Below, piece after piece: positions 24,523 through 33,566 of a stretch of DNA of 64,000 bases. The translations under genes and the position numbers were made by a program. The stretch covers positions 1-64,000 of the forward strand of contig CATKYJ010000007.1 in the NCBI GenBank assembly GCA_949840885.1, given 5' to 3'. Under the pieces are notes generated by a model, which made no database searches, had not been told where the DNA came from, and worked only from the letters and a program-made list of their open reading frames with translations. The DNA comes from an uncultured Acetatifactor sp. Lineage in GTDB: Bacteria > Bacillota > Clostridia > Lachnospirales > Lachnospiraceae. The stretch's first letter is position 1; each line of letters begins with the position of its first letter.

Positions 24523-27393
24523 TTATTCCACCGCTATCTCCACACTGGCCTGGCCCAATCCGTCCGCTGCCACCCGCAGCACGGCTTTCCCGGTGATCTG
24601 GCCGGCACGCACCACTGCCAGCGCACGACCCTGATAGGAATGGCATTTCCCCACGGTGTAATTGTCCTCGGTCACCGGATTGTCTGAGCCGAAGCCGGCC
24701 AGGTATGCGCTGGAATCCGGTTCCTCCTCTTCCAACTTTCCGCCGAATGCAGCCGCCACGGCTTCCATTTCCTCCTCAGCGCCCAAAAGCTTCCTCACCA
24801 AAGCCAGGGAAGCGCCGGATGCCCGGGAAGCCTCCAGAGATGCCTCAAGCATCACTTCCGCATCTTTTACTACATTTCCATCTTTATCCAACACCTCCAC
24901 GGCTACATAGGAGAGACTCTCACCGTCTGCCCGGAGTGTCTCCCTGTCCGCTGTCAGCCGGATAGACACAGGCGCTCCTGTGGTGGCAATCTGCGCCCTG
25001 GACACCTCTTTGTCCCCGCTCAGGCTCACCGCTGTCAACACGCCCGGTTCATAGCTCACCTCAAACACCGCGCAGAACCGGTTCTCCTTTCCTGCCGCGG
25101 CCCTGCCAAGGCTTTTTCCGTTCAGGAACAGCTCCACCGCTTCCGCTTTGGAATACACATATACTTTCACAGGCTTTCCCGCATATTCCCCGTAATTCCA
25201 GCAGTCCGTCATCTGATTCCAGCCCCAGTTGCTGACCACTTCCTCCATTCCGTGGTACTTCGGGTGCTGGGCGAACAGCCCTGTCTCACTGCTGCCCCAT
25301 ACGATTTTCCGGTAGACACCCTGGGGCGTCAGGCTTCCGCCGATGGTAATGTCCGCGTCATTGGCAAGCCTCCAGGGGTACTCCGACGCGTGGGAGGAGA
25401 TTGCCCAGGGGCCTTTCGCCAGATCCGGATCCCCCGGCTCAAAGAACTTGCTCTTGCCGATGCCTGCCTCTCCGATATAGTCCACCGCCGTCCATGTAAA
25501 ATCGCCGATGACATAGGGAAGCCGCTCCACCAGCTCCCAGACCTTGTCGAACTGATTGGGAAAGCTCTCCGTACCCAGGATCACCCGCTCCGGGTACCGC
25601 TGCCCCGCGTATTCGTAGTGGCTGTCCATATAGTTGTACCCCACCACGTCCAGACAGTTGCAGAAGCTTTCCGTCCTGTCCTCCCAGGCTCCGTCCATTC
25701 CTCCCACATCCGCATTCTGGGCATTTCCCTGCTTCTTCGCTTTCATGCTGGCTTTGGTCTGCTCCAGGAAGCTCGCATCGTCCAGGCCGGACCACATGGA
25801 GCAGAGCCCGTTGGACACCAGCCTGGTGGAGTCCAGACCGCGCACACAGGCAGCCAATTCCTCCGCAATGGTATAGCCGTCTCCCATGCCGCCCCGCTCC
25901 TCCACCTCATTGCCCGTAGACCAGATCAAAATGCTGGGATGATTGCGGTCACGCAGGATAAAGCTTTCCATGTCCTCTTTCCAGTCGCTTGCAAAGAACT
26001 GACTGTAGTCTCCCGGCCGCTTGCTGTGGCCCCAGGCGTCAAAGGCCTCGTCGAACACGTAGAGCCCCAGGCGGTCGCAGGCCTCCAGCAGCTGCCTGGA
26101 GCCGGGATTGTGGGCCAGGCGCACTGCGTTAAAGCCCGATTCTTTCAGCAGCCGCAGCTTCCTGTACTCGCTGTCCCGCAGGGAGACAGCGCCCAGCAGC
26201 CCATTGTCATGATGGATACAGCCGCCTTTCAGCTTCACGGTCCTGCCGTTGACCTGCAGACCGTGAACTGCGTCAGCCGTGACAGTACGGATGCCGAAAA
26301 GTGTCTCCGCCTCATCGCAGATGCCCTCCAGGGCAGTGTCCTTATCCAGGCCCACGCCAAAGACGCCCATGTCTTCCACCTGCACTTTCACCCGGTACAG
26401 ATTGGGGTGCTCCGCGTCCCAGGTCAAAGGACGGTCCACCGTCATGGGGATTCTGGCCACCGCCCTGCTGCCGGCCTTTACCAGGAGAATGGTATCACGT
26501 TGTATTACGGCAGATTCGCCATCCTTTTCGCTGCAATCACTCAGGGTAGCGGCAATCTCAGCTTCTGTCCGGCCCCCATCCTTGCCGGTCGCAGCTCTGC
26601 TCTCTGCCTGACAGCCGCACCCGCCGACTGCGCCCATGCTCTGTGCGCGGCAGTCATCCTTGCCAGCCCTGTTGTCTGCCTGACAGCCGCACCCGCCGGC
26701 TCCCATCTTCCCTCCGTCCAAAACCAGTCCTGCCCTCACCCGCACCTGATGGTCTTTGGTGAAATGGCTGCGCAGGGTCACTTCCACCATGACATTGGCG
26801 CTCTTAACCCGATCCGGCCTCTCCGGTTTTTTGCCGTCTCCTGCCGTTTCTACAGCTTTCCCTGCTTGTGCTTCCCTTCCTGTTTCAGTTCCATAGTCAA
26901 TCCGCTTCGTATAGGCAAAAATCCCGTCCGGCTCCACATGCAGGGGCTTTACATGGGACAGTTCCACATGGCGGTAGATCCCCGCCCCGGAATACCACCG
27001 GGAGTTTGGCTGCATGCTGGGGTTCACCGTCACCGTCACCCTGTTCTCCCCGCCGAAATACAGCGCATCCGTAATATCCACGGAAAAGGGCGTGTAGCCA
27101 TAGTGGTGACGCCTCACCAGACTCCCGTTCACGGACACTGACGCGTTCATCATCACGCCGTCAAAGTGCAGATAGACTCTCTCCCCCTGCCATTCCTCCG
27201 GCACGTGGAAATACTTCGTATAAGTCCCCACCGTCCCGGTGAAGTACCCCATGCAGGCTCCTGCCGGCGCGGACCTGTCCACATCGCTCTCAATCATGTA
27301 GTCATGGGGAAGCTGCACTTTCTTCCCGGCATTCATCAGGCTTCCCAGCCCCTTGGTAAAATACCAGTCCCTGTTCCAGTTCTCTCTCTTCAT
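24523..27393 (-). CDS. Glycoside hydrolase family 2 (beta-galactosidase-like)
   Basis: A 956-residue enzyme, probably cytoplasmic (no signal peptide). An N-terminal sugar-binding domain (MKRENWNRDWYFTKGLGS), an Ig-like domain, a TIM barrel with acid/base Glu in ILIWSTGNEVEERGG near 494 and nucleophile Glu in RVILGTESFPNQFDK near 607, then DUF4982 (VKVYVYSKAEAVELFLNGKS) and a C-terminal Ig-like fold (SIRLTADRETLRADGESLSY). The ATG at 27393 has AAAGGAGGT eight bases upstream; a frame from 27420 lacks this. Residues ~225-280 carry a Cys/Gly-rich duplicated insert in the second domain that is not part of the family. Substrate could be a beta-galactoside or other beta-linked sugar. Confidence 0.92.
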   Translation of the reverse strand: MKRENWNRDWYFTKGLGSLMNAGKKVQLPHDYMIESDVDRSAPAGACMGYFTGTVGTYTKYFHVPEEWQGERVYLHFDGVMMNASVSVNGSLVRRHHYGYTPFSVDITDALYFGGENRVTVTVNPSMQPNSRWYSGAGIYRHVELSHVKPLHVEPDGIFAYTKRIDYGTETGREAQAGKAVETAGDGKKPERPDRVKSANVMVEVTLRSHFTKDHQVRVRAGLVLDGGKMGAGGCGCQADNRAGKDDCRAQSMGAVGGCGCQAESRAATGKDGGRTEAEIAATLSDCSEKDGESAVIQRDTILLVKAGSRAVARIPMTVDRPLTWDAEHPNLYRVKVQVEDMGVFGVGLDKDTALEGICDEAETLFGIRTVTADAVHGLQVNGRTVKLKGGCIHHDNGLLGAVSLRDSEYRKLRLLKESGFNAVRLAHNPGSRQLLEACDRLGLYVFDEAFDAWGHSKRPGDYSQFFASDWKEDMESFILRDRNHPSILIWSTGNEVEERGGMGDGYTIAEELAACVRGLDSTRLVSNGLCSMWSGLDDASFLEQTKASMKAKKQGNAQNADVGGMDGAWEDRTESFCNCLDVVGYNYMDSHYEYAGQRYPERVILGTESFPNQFDKVWELVERLPYVIGDFTWTAVDYIGEAGIGKSKFFEPGDPDLAKGPWAISSHASEYPWRLANDADITIGGSLTPQGVYRKIVWGSSETGLFAQHPKYHGMEEVVSNWGWNQMTDCWNYGEYAGKPVKVYVYSKAEAVELFLNGKSLGRAAAGKENRFCAVFEVSYEPGVLTAVSLSGDKEVSRAQIATTGAPVSIRLTADRETLRADGESLSYVAVEVLDKDGNVVKDAEVMLEASLEASRASGASLALVRKLLGAEEEMEAVAAAFGGKLEEEEPDSSAYLAGFGSDNPVTEDNYTVGKCHSYQGRALAVVRAGQITGKAVLRVAADGLGQASVEIAVE

Positions 27394-27435
27394 CCGCAGA
27401 TACCTCCTTTGATTTTTCATACCTTGTTATCCTCT

Positions 27436-27464
27436 ATGATAAAGAATCAAAAAAACAATGACAA
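27436..27464 (-). promoter_or_regulatory. Promoter of the GH2 gene
   Basis: On the minus strand TTGTCA (-35, at 27459-27464) and TATCAT (-10, at 27436-27441) are 17 bases apart, about 45 bases before the start. The -35 overlaps the -35 of the divergent AraC promoter, so the two polymerases compete or share control. Confidence 0.6.
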
Positions 27465-27486
27465 GGACGGTATTTTGCTGTATGAT
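27458..27486 (+). promoter_or_regulatory. Promoter of the divergent AraC regulator gene
   Basis: ATGACA (-35, 27458-27463) and TATGAT (-10, 27481-27486) are 17 bases apart, about 100 bases before the AraC start. The -35 shares five bases with that of the opposite GH2 promoter, placing the regulator's binding site for both genes in the same 50-base stretch. Confidence 0.5.
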
Positions 27487-27584
27487 AAAAAAGAGGGACG
27501 ATATGCACTGTCCACTGCTCCCTAAACCATTCGGACGGAACTGTGCGGACAAACTGAAAGAACAAACCTGAAAGGAGATGCAAT

Positions 27585-28742
27585 ATGGCTGATTGGAGTT
27601 TACGGCTGGAAGAGGATGTCCTGCGCGGGAAATGCGGAATCTTCCCCTCCCTGGCAGAGCGGACAGCCGCCTATGAGAATTTCTATCTACGCCCCGCAGG
27701 CAGCGCCTCCGGCAGGGCGGGCGCTTCCTTTCCGTCCCCGAGTTCCCTGCAGGGCTTTCCGGAAAGCGCCTCCCTGGACATCCGCCAGGTCCAGTCCCCT
27801 TTCTCCACCCTGCTGTGCCTCTACGACGGCAGGGGGAACGAATATACTTTCAGCCGGGCGGGCATGCGCCATGTCAGACGCAGTCTCCCCTGGCAGGGAC
27901 ATTACCACACCCACGACTACATCGAGATCCTCTATGTGTTCAAGGGAAGCTTCCGGCAGATTCTCCTGGGAGAGCAGCAGACATTCTCCGCCGGGGAATT
28001 CGTGATTACGGACAGGAATCTAAAGCATGCCGACGTGCTGGAGGCCGGCGCGGATACGGCGGTGCTCTTCCTCTCCCTGCAGGACGATTATCTGGACAGG
28101 CTGCTCTCCTCCCATGATTCCCGGGACGATTTGCAGCGTTTCTTCTTCCATGCCCTCCAGAAGCAGCGAAAGGACCAGAGCTATATCCATCTCCGGCAGA
28201 GTCGAAAGCTCCCCCTCTCCCAGTCTCCCTCCGGCCCTGACCACATCGTCGACATACAGCTTTCCCGGCTTCTGGAGACGCTGATAGAGGAGGATTACTT
28301 TCCGGCTCCGGGTGGCGGGGATATCCTGCGGGGAAACCTGATCCGGCTCTTCTCTCTGCTCTGCCGCCATTTCTCCGCCAGGCTCCACAGCTCCAGTCAG
28401 GAGACCAGAGAGCGGGCTTTCCTCTATGAGCTGGAGCGGTATCTGCGCCTGCACTTCGCCACGGTCACCGTCTATGAACTGGAGGAGATCTTCCACTACC
28501 ACCGCAATTTCTATAATCTGCTGCTGCGGAAATACCGCGGGATGGGCTTTCGGGATTACATACAGGACATCCGCATGAGGCATGCCGCGGAACTTTTGAA
28601 AAACACCCGCCTCCCCGTCAGGGACATTGCCCTGTCCGCCGGCTACCGCAACAACAGCCATTTCTACTATCTGTTTGAACGGCATTTCGGCATATCCCCG
28701 GCCGAGTACCGAAGACTTTCCCATAATATAGAAGAAGACTGA
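27585..28742 (+). CDS. AraC-family transcriptional regulator, probably of the GH2 gene
   Basis: A 385-residue regulator with AAAGGAG upstream. Residues ~105-185 form an AraC-type cupin sensor (RRSLPWQGHYHTHDYIEILY followed by VFKGSFRQILLG; HxHxxYEI-like metal/ligand motif). The C-terminal ~100 residues carry two HTH units (VYELEEIFHYHRNFYNLLLR and LPVRDIALSAGYRNNSHFYY). The divergent position to GH2, with overlapping promoters, makes it the likely activator or repressor of that enzyme. An N-terminal Ser/Ala-rich stretch (~residues 35-60) is unremarkable. Confidence 0.9.
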   Translation: MADWSLRLEEDVLRGKCGIFPSLAERTAAYENFYLRPAGSASGRAGASFPSPSSLQGFPESASLDIRQVQSPFSTLLCLYDGRGNEYTFSRAGMRHVRRSLPWQGHYHTHDYIEILYVFKGSFRQILLGEQQTFSAGEFVITDRNLKHADVLEAGADTAVLFLSLQDDYLDRLLSSHDSRDDLQRFFFHALQKQRKDQSYIHLRQSRKLPLSQSPSGPDHIVDIQLSRLLETLIEEDYFPAPGGGDILRGNLIRLFSLLCRHFSARLHSSSQETRERAFLYELERYLRLHFATVTVYELEEIFHYHRNFYNLLLRKYRGMGFRDYIQDIRMRHAAELLKNTRLPVRDIALSAGYRNNSHFYYLFERHFGISPAEYRRLSHNIEED

Positions 28743-28770
28743 GACCGCATAAGCCGTCCCAGTCTTCTTC
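28731..28770. terminator. Bidirectional hairpin between convergent genes
   Basis: GAAGAAGACT and AGTCTTCTTC form a perfect 10-bp stem that straddles the AraC stop. The convergent dsbA-like gene ends at 28784. T-rich flanks are short, so efficiency is unknown. Confidence 0.55.
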
Positions 28771-28783
28771 CTGCAATCCGCTC

Positions 28784-29428
28784 TCAGCCGCAGCCCTCTG
28801 CGCTGCAGCAAAATCCGCCGCCGGAAGCCTCCTGCCCCCGCTGCAGAATCCGGACCATCTCCTCTTTCGTATAGGTCTCGATGGACACCCTCTCACCGTT
28901 CAGGTACACCGAGGGCACCCCCGATACTTTCAGCACATCTCTGGAGTACGCCGTCTCCTCTTTCACTTTCTCCCGGTAGGTTCCCTGAAGCAGCGCCTGT
29001 CTGTAGCCCTCCGGGTCCAGCCCCGCCTCTTCTGCGATGCCGCACAGCACCTGCATTTCCCCGATGTCCAGCTCTTTCTCGAAATAGGCTCTGTACACCA
29101 GATCCCCGTACCGCTCTTCCATCCCCTGTTCCCGGGCATAGAACAGCCCCTCAAACGCAAGCCTCGTATAAGGCCGGGGACAGACCATGGGCGGCAGCTT
29201 CATGTCAAGCCCCAGGGCTTTCGCCGGCTCCACCAGAATCTGATAGCGCTTTTTGCGCTCCTGGTCATGGCAGGTATCCACCCGCTCTTTGGGCTCCGGC
29301 GTCAGCTCCAGAGGCTGCACCCGAATCTCAGCCTCCAGCCCTGTCTCCTCCAGTGCCGCCTCCAATGCCGCCTTTGCCACCAGGCAATAGGGGCATACAA
29401 AGTCCGTCACGAACAAAATGTCCAGCAT
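28784..29428 (-). CDS. DsbA-family thiol oxidoreductase (FrnE-like)
   Basis: A 214-residue cytoplasmic protein. FVTDFVCPYCLVAKAALEAA holds the thioredoxin-fold CxxC (CPYC), and VPSVYLNGERVSIETYT is the cis-Pro loop, with an insert helical domain between. The C-terminus GGGFCCSAEGCG is Cys-rich and may bind a metal. Likely role: thiol-disulfide exchange or detoxification of an unknown compound. It follows the RbsD/FucU gene by about 30 nt, so the two may be co-transcribed. Confidence 0.9.
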   Translation of the reverse strand: MLDILFVTDFVCPYCLVAKAALEAALEETGLEAEIRVQPLELTPEPKERVDTCHDQERKKRYQILVEPAKALGLDMKLPPMVCPRPYTRLAFEGLFYAREQGMEERYGDLVYRAYFEKELDIGEMQVLCGIAEEAGLDPEGYRQALLQGTYREKVKEETAYSRDVLKVSGVPSVYLNGERVSIETYTKEEMVRILQRGQEASGGGFCCSAEGCG

Positions 29429-29459
29429 CTCCTAACCTCCTTGTGGATCCGTCGCTTTC

Positions 29460-29897
29460 TTAAACCACTACGCCTTTCTGCAGCATCACATTGGCGTACA
29501 GCGCGCCCTCTCCCGTAGCCACGATTGCATACGCCTTTGCCGCCTCCTCGTAAAAGGCGAACCGCTCTATCTGTCCGATGGCGTCCTTGCCTCTTACATC
29601 GCTGTTCTCTAACAGTCTTTCATATTCCGACCAAATCGGCGTCTCCACATTGTCCCCCGGCATGACCTGCATCAGGTTCACGGGCTTCTCCACATAGGTG
29701 TCTAACGGAAACAGCTTAAGCACAGCCTCCAGAACCTGGCAGGTCCCATGTCCGTCCATGCGGATCACTTTGGCCCCTTTCCCCACGGATTCGCTGGGAA
29801 AATTCCCGTCCGCGATTACAATTCTGTCTCCATGCCCCATCTCGCAGAGTACTTTCAGCAGTTCAGGGGATAAAATCTTCGGTATGCCATTTAACAT
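29460..29897 (-). CDS. RbsD/FucU-family sugar mutarotase
   Basis: A 145-residue protein. LCEMGHGDRIVIADGNFPSE is the family signature, with the catalytic His in GHGD. It interconverts anomers of sugars such as L-fucose or D-ribose after import. I chose the ATG at 29897, preceded by GGAGGAAGAGATA; an upstream start at 29936 lacks this spacing. Phe/Tyr content and length resemble FucU more than RbsD. No fucose operon is visible beside it, so the sugar cannot be fixed. Confidence 0.9.
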   Translation of the reverse strand: MLNGIPKILSPELLKVLCEMGHGDRIVIADGNFPSESVGKGAKVIRMDGHGTCQVLEAVLKLFPLDTYVEKPVNLMQVMPGDNVETPIWSEYERLLENSDVRGKDAIGQIERFAFYEEAAKAYAIVATGEGALYANVMLQKGVVV

Positions 29898-30044
29898 TAT
29901 CTCTTCCTCCGTTTTCTTTTTTGTCATGCTTTCCACATAGCCATTTTCTTCCTATTTTACACCAATCCGCCTCCATATGCAATCCGATTTCTGTATAGTT
30001 CTATTTCGCTTCTATTTCTTTCCCGCTTTCCGCCGCCCCGGCGC

Positions 30045-30083
30045 AAAAAAGGGGAAGCCCCCTTAGGTCTTCCCCCTTTTCTC
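30045..30083 (-). terminator. Terminator of the hybrid sensor kinase gene
   Basis: On the minus strand AAGGGGGAAG ... CTTCCCCTT closes a stem followed by TTTTTT. It begins right after the stop of the sensor kinase gene. Confidence 0.85.
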
Positions 30084-30084
30084 C

Positions 30085-33000
30085 TCACCCGAGATACTTC
30101 CTCAGAATGCCCAGGAACAGGTCTATGTCAATGGGCTTTGAGATATGGGCGTTCATTCCGCTCTTCAAAGCCGTCTCCTTATCCTCCTCCATGGCGTTGG
30201 CTGTCATGGCGATGATGGGCAGGTTCTTCACATCCTCCCTGTGCAGGGCCCGGATGTTCCTGGTGGCCTCATAGCCGTCCATCACCGGCATCTGCACATC
30301 CATCAGGACGGCGTCATAGTAGTGCTCCGGGGACTTCTGTACCATATCCACCGCGTCCGTGCCGTCCGGCGCCGCTTCCACCTGGAAGCCGGTTCCCTCC
30401 AGTATGGTCTCCGCAATCTCCCGGTTCAGCTCATTGTCCTCCACCAGCAGAATGCGCTTGCCGCCGAAGTCCACCTGGGTCCAGCTGGCCTCCTCCTCTT
30501 TCTCCAGCAGGTTGTTGGCCGCAAGCAGGACGGATTTCAGATCCGACATAAACAGGGGCTTGGCGCAGAAAGCGGTGACGCCCGACTGCTTCGCCTCCTC
30601 CTCGATGTCCGTCCAGTCATAGGCTGTCAGGATGATGATAGGCGCCTCCGGCCCGATAGCCCCGCGGATTCTCCTGGCTGTCTCGATTCCGCTCATCTCC
30701 GGCATCTGCCAGTCCACGATATAGGTGTGGTAGGAGTCCCCCTCATTGTAAGCGCTCTTGGCCCGGTACACCGCCTCTCTGCCGGAGGTGGTCCACTCTG
30801 CCCGCATGCCGATCTGCTTGAGCATCCTGCAGACGCTGTCGCAGCTGTCCAGGTCGTCGTCCACCACCATGGCCCGCAGGCCCTCCATCTCCTTGATCCT
30901 GGCCGCGTTCTTCTCCACATCCTGGAGCTTTAAGCTTAAATGTACCTGGAATTCGCTGCCCTTTCCCTTTTCGCTTTTGACCGTGATCTCTCCGCCCATC
31001 ATGTCCACGATGTTCTTCGTGATTGCCATACCCAGTCCGGTGCCCTGTATCCCGGTCTTGGTGGTGCTGGCCTCCCGCTCAAAGGGCTCGAAGATATGGT
31101 CCACAAACTCCGGCGACATGCCGATGCCATTGTCCTTGACTATGAATGTGTAGTCCCCATACCCCCGGTGGAAAGTGGTCTCCTGTCTGATCCGGAAGCT
31201 GACGGTTCCCCCCGCCGGCGTATACTTCACCGCGTTGCTTAAGAGGTTCACGAATATCTGGCTCAGCTTCAGGGAATCCGCGATCACATCTTCATTGGCC
31301 ACGTCGAAAGTATCGATAAACAGTTCCTGCTGCTTGGCTTTCACCTGGGGCTGGATGATGTTCACCAGGTTGTGAGTCAGCTCGGAGATATTGCACTCCT
31401 GCTCCTTGATCTGGACCTTTCCGCTTTCGATGCGGCTCATGTCCAGGATATCGTTGATCAGGCTCAGCAGATGATTGCTGGAGGACAAGACTTTCCGCAG
31501 GCAGTCCTGTACCTGGTCCTTATTGTCGATATGGCTCACCGCAATGGTGGTGAAGCCTATGATGGCGTTCATAGGGGTCCGGATGTCATGGGACATATTG
31601 GACAGGAAAGTGGTCTTGGCATTGTTGGCATGCTGAGCCTGCATCAGGGCCTCCTGGAGGGCCTGGGTCTGCTCCCTCTGCTTCTGCACCTGGGCCGTGA
31701 TGTCCTTAGCCACCACCATGACCATGATATCTCCCGTGTCGTCGCTCTGTGTCATGATAAAGGACTGGCGCACGCACATCTGTTCGTCCGCGCCGACCTG
31801 GCCCCAATATTCCACGGACACCTCCGATTCCCCCCGCCCGAAGCATTCTTTCAGATACTCCAGATCGGTCACCTCCGCGTACTCCTCCAGGGACTCCTCC
31901 AGCACAAAGGATTTCCACCGCTCAAAGCATTGGCTGGCCGCACAGGGCGCCGAGAGCCCCGCTTTCTCCAGCATGGAAATCTGGCCCCCGTCCATGACCC
32001 GCACCACATCCTGTTCCACCAGATCTCTGGTCAGATTGAACTCAAAGGTACAGAAAGCGCTGGAAGCGATGGCGATCCTATACTGCCTCTCCTTGCGGTT
32101 GGCCAGGGAAATCTCCGCCTGGGCGGACAGCTCCCGCTCTTTCAGCTTTGTGATATCCTGGCGCAGGAACAAAAGCTTCACCGTCTCCCCGTCCCGGCGC
32201 TCCAGGCAGATGATGTTGATATGCTCCCATCCCTCCACGCCCTGGTGTACCACCCGGTATTCATGCTGCATCTCCGACACGCCCTCGTCCAGCTCCCCGA
32301 TCAGGGCTTTGCGCTCCAGCATCTCCCGGAATCTGTCCGCGGCCTCCTGCTCCACCAGGAAAGAGCACAGATAGGAGGCGAAATCGCCGTATCTGCCGGT
32401 TGCCGGAAAGTCCTCCCGCTCCGGCCTGGTTCCCGCCAGATACCGGTAGGAATCCTCCTCTAAGTCTACCAGGATGAACCGTGAAAACAGTGTACTCACA
32501 CCGCTGATCACATAGGCCATCTCCCGGTTCTCCTCTTCCAGACGCTTCTTCTCCCGCCCTGCCCGCAGCAGCACAAGTACGATATAGACCGCGAACAGTC
32601 CGATCAGGGAAGTCTGCAGGATCATCCCGGTCTGATTGGCATCCTCAACCATGGCTTCGGTCACGCTCTGGGGGAATGTCTGCACAAGCACATAATCGCT
32701 GTCAGGAATGTACAGTACGCACAAATTGTCCGTGGTGCTGCTGCCGTCACAGAGGAAAGCGCCCTCCCCCTCTCCCTTGGCCAGCAGCTTCCAGACCGCC
32801 TGCGCGGTGGCTTCGTCAATCACGTTTTCCGCCAACAGCATATCCGGCAGAGGTTCCTGGGTAAAATGGGCCCCTGAGCTGGCGAATGCATATCCCTCTC
32901 TGGTGCACAGATACACATCCGCCGTCTCCCCGAAATAGCTGGTCTTAAGCATCTCCCGCAGATAGTCCTCGGCAAAGTACAGCCCCAGCAGCAGGCCGTA

Positions 33001-33480
33001 CACCTGGCCCTCGTGCTCCAGCGGCGCGTAAAAGGTCATCATCGTCTCGGATGTAATGCGGGACTCAAAGACTACCTCCAGTCCGTCCCCTCCCCGCATG
33101 CCGTCCGCGAAGTAATCTCTGTCGTGGATATCCGAGACATTGCCGTCGGAAGAGAGATTAATCCCCCGGGCATCCGTAAAGCAGATGGCGTCAAAGACCG
33201 AATTGGTCTCCATCTCTTCCAGCATCCGTGTCCCAATGTCCGATCCGTCCCGACTGTTGTTCAAAAAGTAGGCGTAATTGCGGATAGCCTGACCTGCGCC
33301 GTCGAACTCCCCCTCCACCCGGTGGGCGGTCTGTCTGGCGGAATCCAGCGCGTAATTCAGATTCTTATTCTTGATCCGCTGATCGTTGGCAGCGGAATAC
33401 CATCCAAACAGCCCGATGACCGCCGCCAGCAGGATGCATGCATAAACGATGTTTGTCCAGGACTTTTTTGCCATATGCAT
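30085..33480 (-). CDS. Hybrid sensor histidine kinase with two receiver domains
   Basis: A 1131-residue membrane protein. A helix near 8-25 (NIVYACILLAAVIGLFGWYS), a large extracellular dCache-like domain (~40-285), a second helix near 300 (GMILQTSLIGLFAVYIVLVL), PAS-like regions, a histidine-kinase H-box FLSNMSHDIRTPMNAIIGFT near 629, an ATPase domain with KDNGIGMS near 783, and two receiver domains with phospho-Asp in YIVDWQMPEMSG (~923) and AVLMDVQMPVMDGYEA (~1058). No DNA-binding output follows, so an outside phosphotransfer protein or regulator is needed. The ligand is unknown. AGGGGGG lies 9 nt before the ATG. Confidence 0.93.
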   Translation of the reverse strand: MHMAKKSWTNIVYACILLAAVIGLFGWYSAANDQRIKNKNLNYALDSARQTAHRVEGEFDGAGQAIRNYAYFLNNSRDGSDIGTRMLEEMETNSVFDAICFTDARGINLSSDGNVSDIHDRDYFADGMRGGDGLEVVFESRITSETMMTFYAPLEHEGQVYGLLLGLYFAEDYLREMLKTSYFGETADVYLCTREGYAFASSGAHFTQEPLPDMLLAENVIDEATAQAVWKLLAKGEGEGAFLCDGSSTTDNLCVLYIPDSDYVLVQTFPQSVTEAMVEDANQTGMILQTSLIGLFAVYIVLVLLRAGREKKRLEEENREMAYVISGVSTLFSRFILVDLEEDSYRYLAGTRPEREDFPATGRYGDFASYLCSFLVEQEAADRFREMLERKALIGELDEGVSEMQHEYRVVHQGVEGWEHINIICLERRDGETVKLLFLRQDITKLKERELSAQAEISLANRKERQYRIAIASSAFCTFEFNLTRDLVEQDVVRVMDGGQISMLEKAGLSAPCAASQCFERWKSFVLEESLEEYAEVTDLEYLKECFGRGESEVSVEYWGQVGADEQMCVRQSFIMTQSDDTGDIMVMVVAKDITAQVQKQREQTQALQEALMQAQHANNAKTTFLSNMSHDIRTPMNAIIGFTTIAVSHIDNKDQVQDCLRKVLSSSNHLLSLINDILDMSRIESGKVQIKEQECNISELTHNLVNIIQPQVKAKQQELFIDTFDVANEDVIADSLKLSQIFVNLLSNAVKYTPAGGTVSFRIRQETTFHRGYGDYTFIVKDNGIGMSPEFVDHIFEPFEREASTTKTGIQGTGLGMAITKNIVDMMGGEITVKSEKGKGSEFQVHLSLKLQDVEKNAARIKEMEGLRAMVVDDDLDSCDSVCRMLKQIGMRAEWTTSGREAVYRAKSAYNEGDSYHTYIVDWQMPEMSGIETARRIRGAIGPEAPIIILTAYDWTDIEEEAKQSGVTAFCAKPLFMSDLKSVLLAANNLLEKEEEASWTQVDFGGKRILLVEDNELNREIAETILEGTGFQVEAAPDGTDAVDMVQKSPEHYYDAVLMDVQMPVMDGYEATRNIRALHREDVKNLPIIAMTANAMEEDKETALKSGMNAHISKPIDIDLFLGILRKYLG

Positions 33481-33566
33481 ATCAAAATGCCCCCCTAAAT
33501 AAATTTCACTTCCCTCTTTCTCCTCTTATTCTACCATCCTCAGCCCAAAAAGTATAGCCTCTAAAT

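Noticed and set aside
25252..27141. Long plus-strand reading frame of 629 residues opposite the GH2 gene
   Set aside because: It is antisense to a clear GH2 enzyme, its composition is low-complexity (His/Gln/Pro-rich) and it has no ribosome site or recognisable domain.
31372..32463. Plus-strand frame of 363 residues opposite the hybrid sensor kinase
   Set aside because: Antisense shadow; codon pattern reflects the opposite gene.
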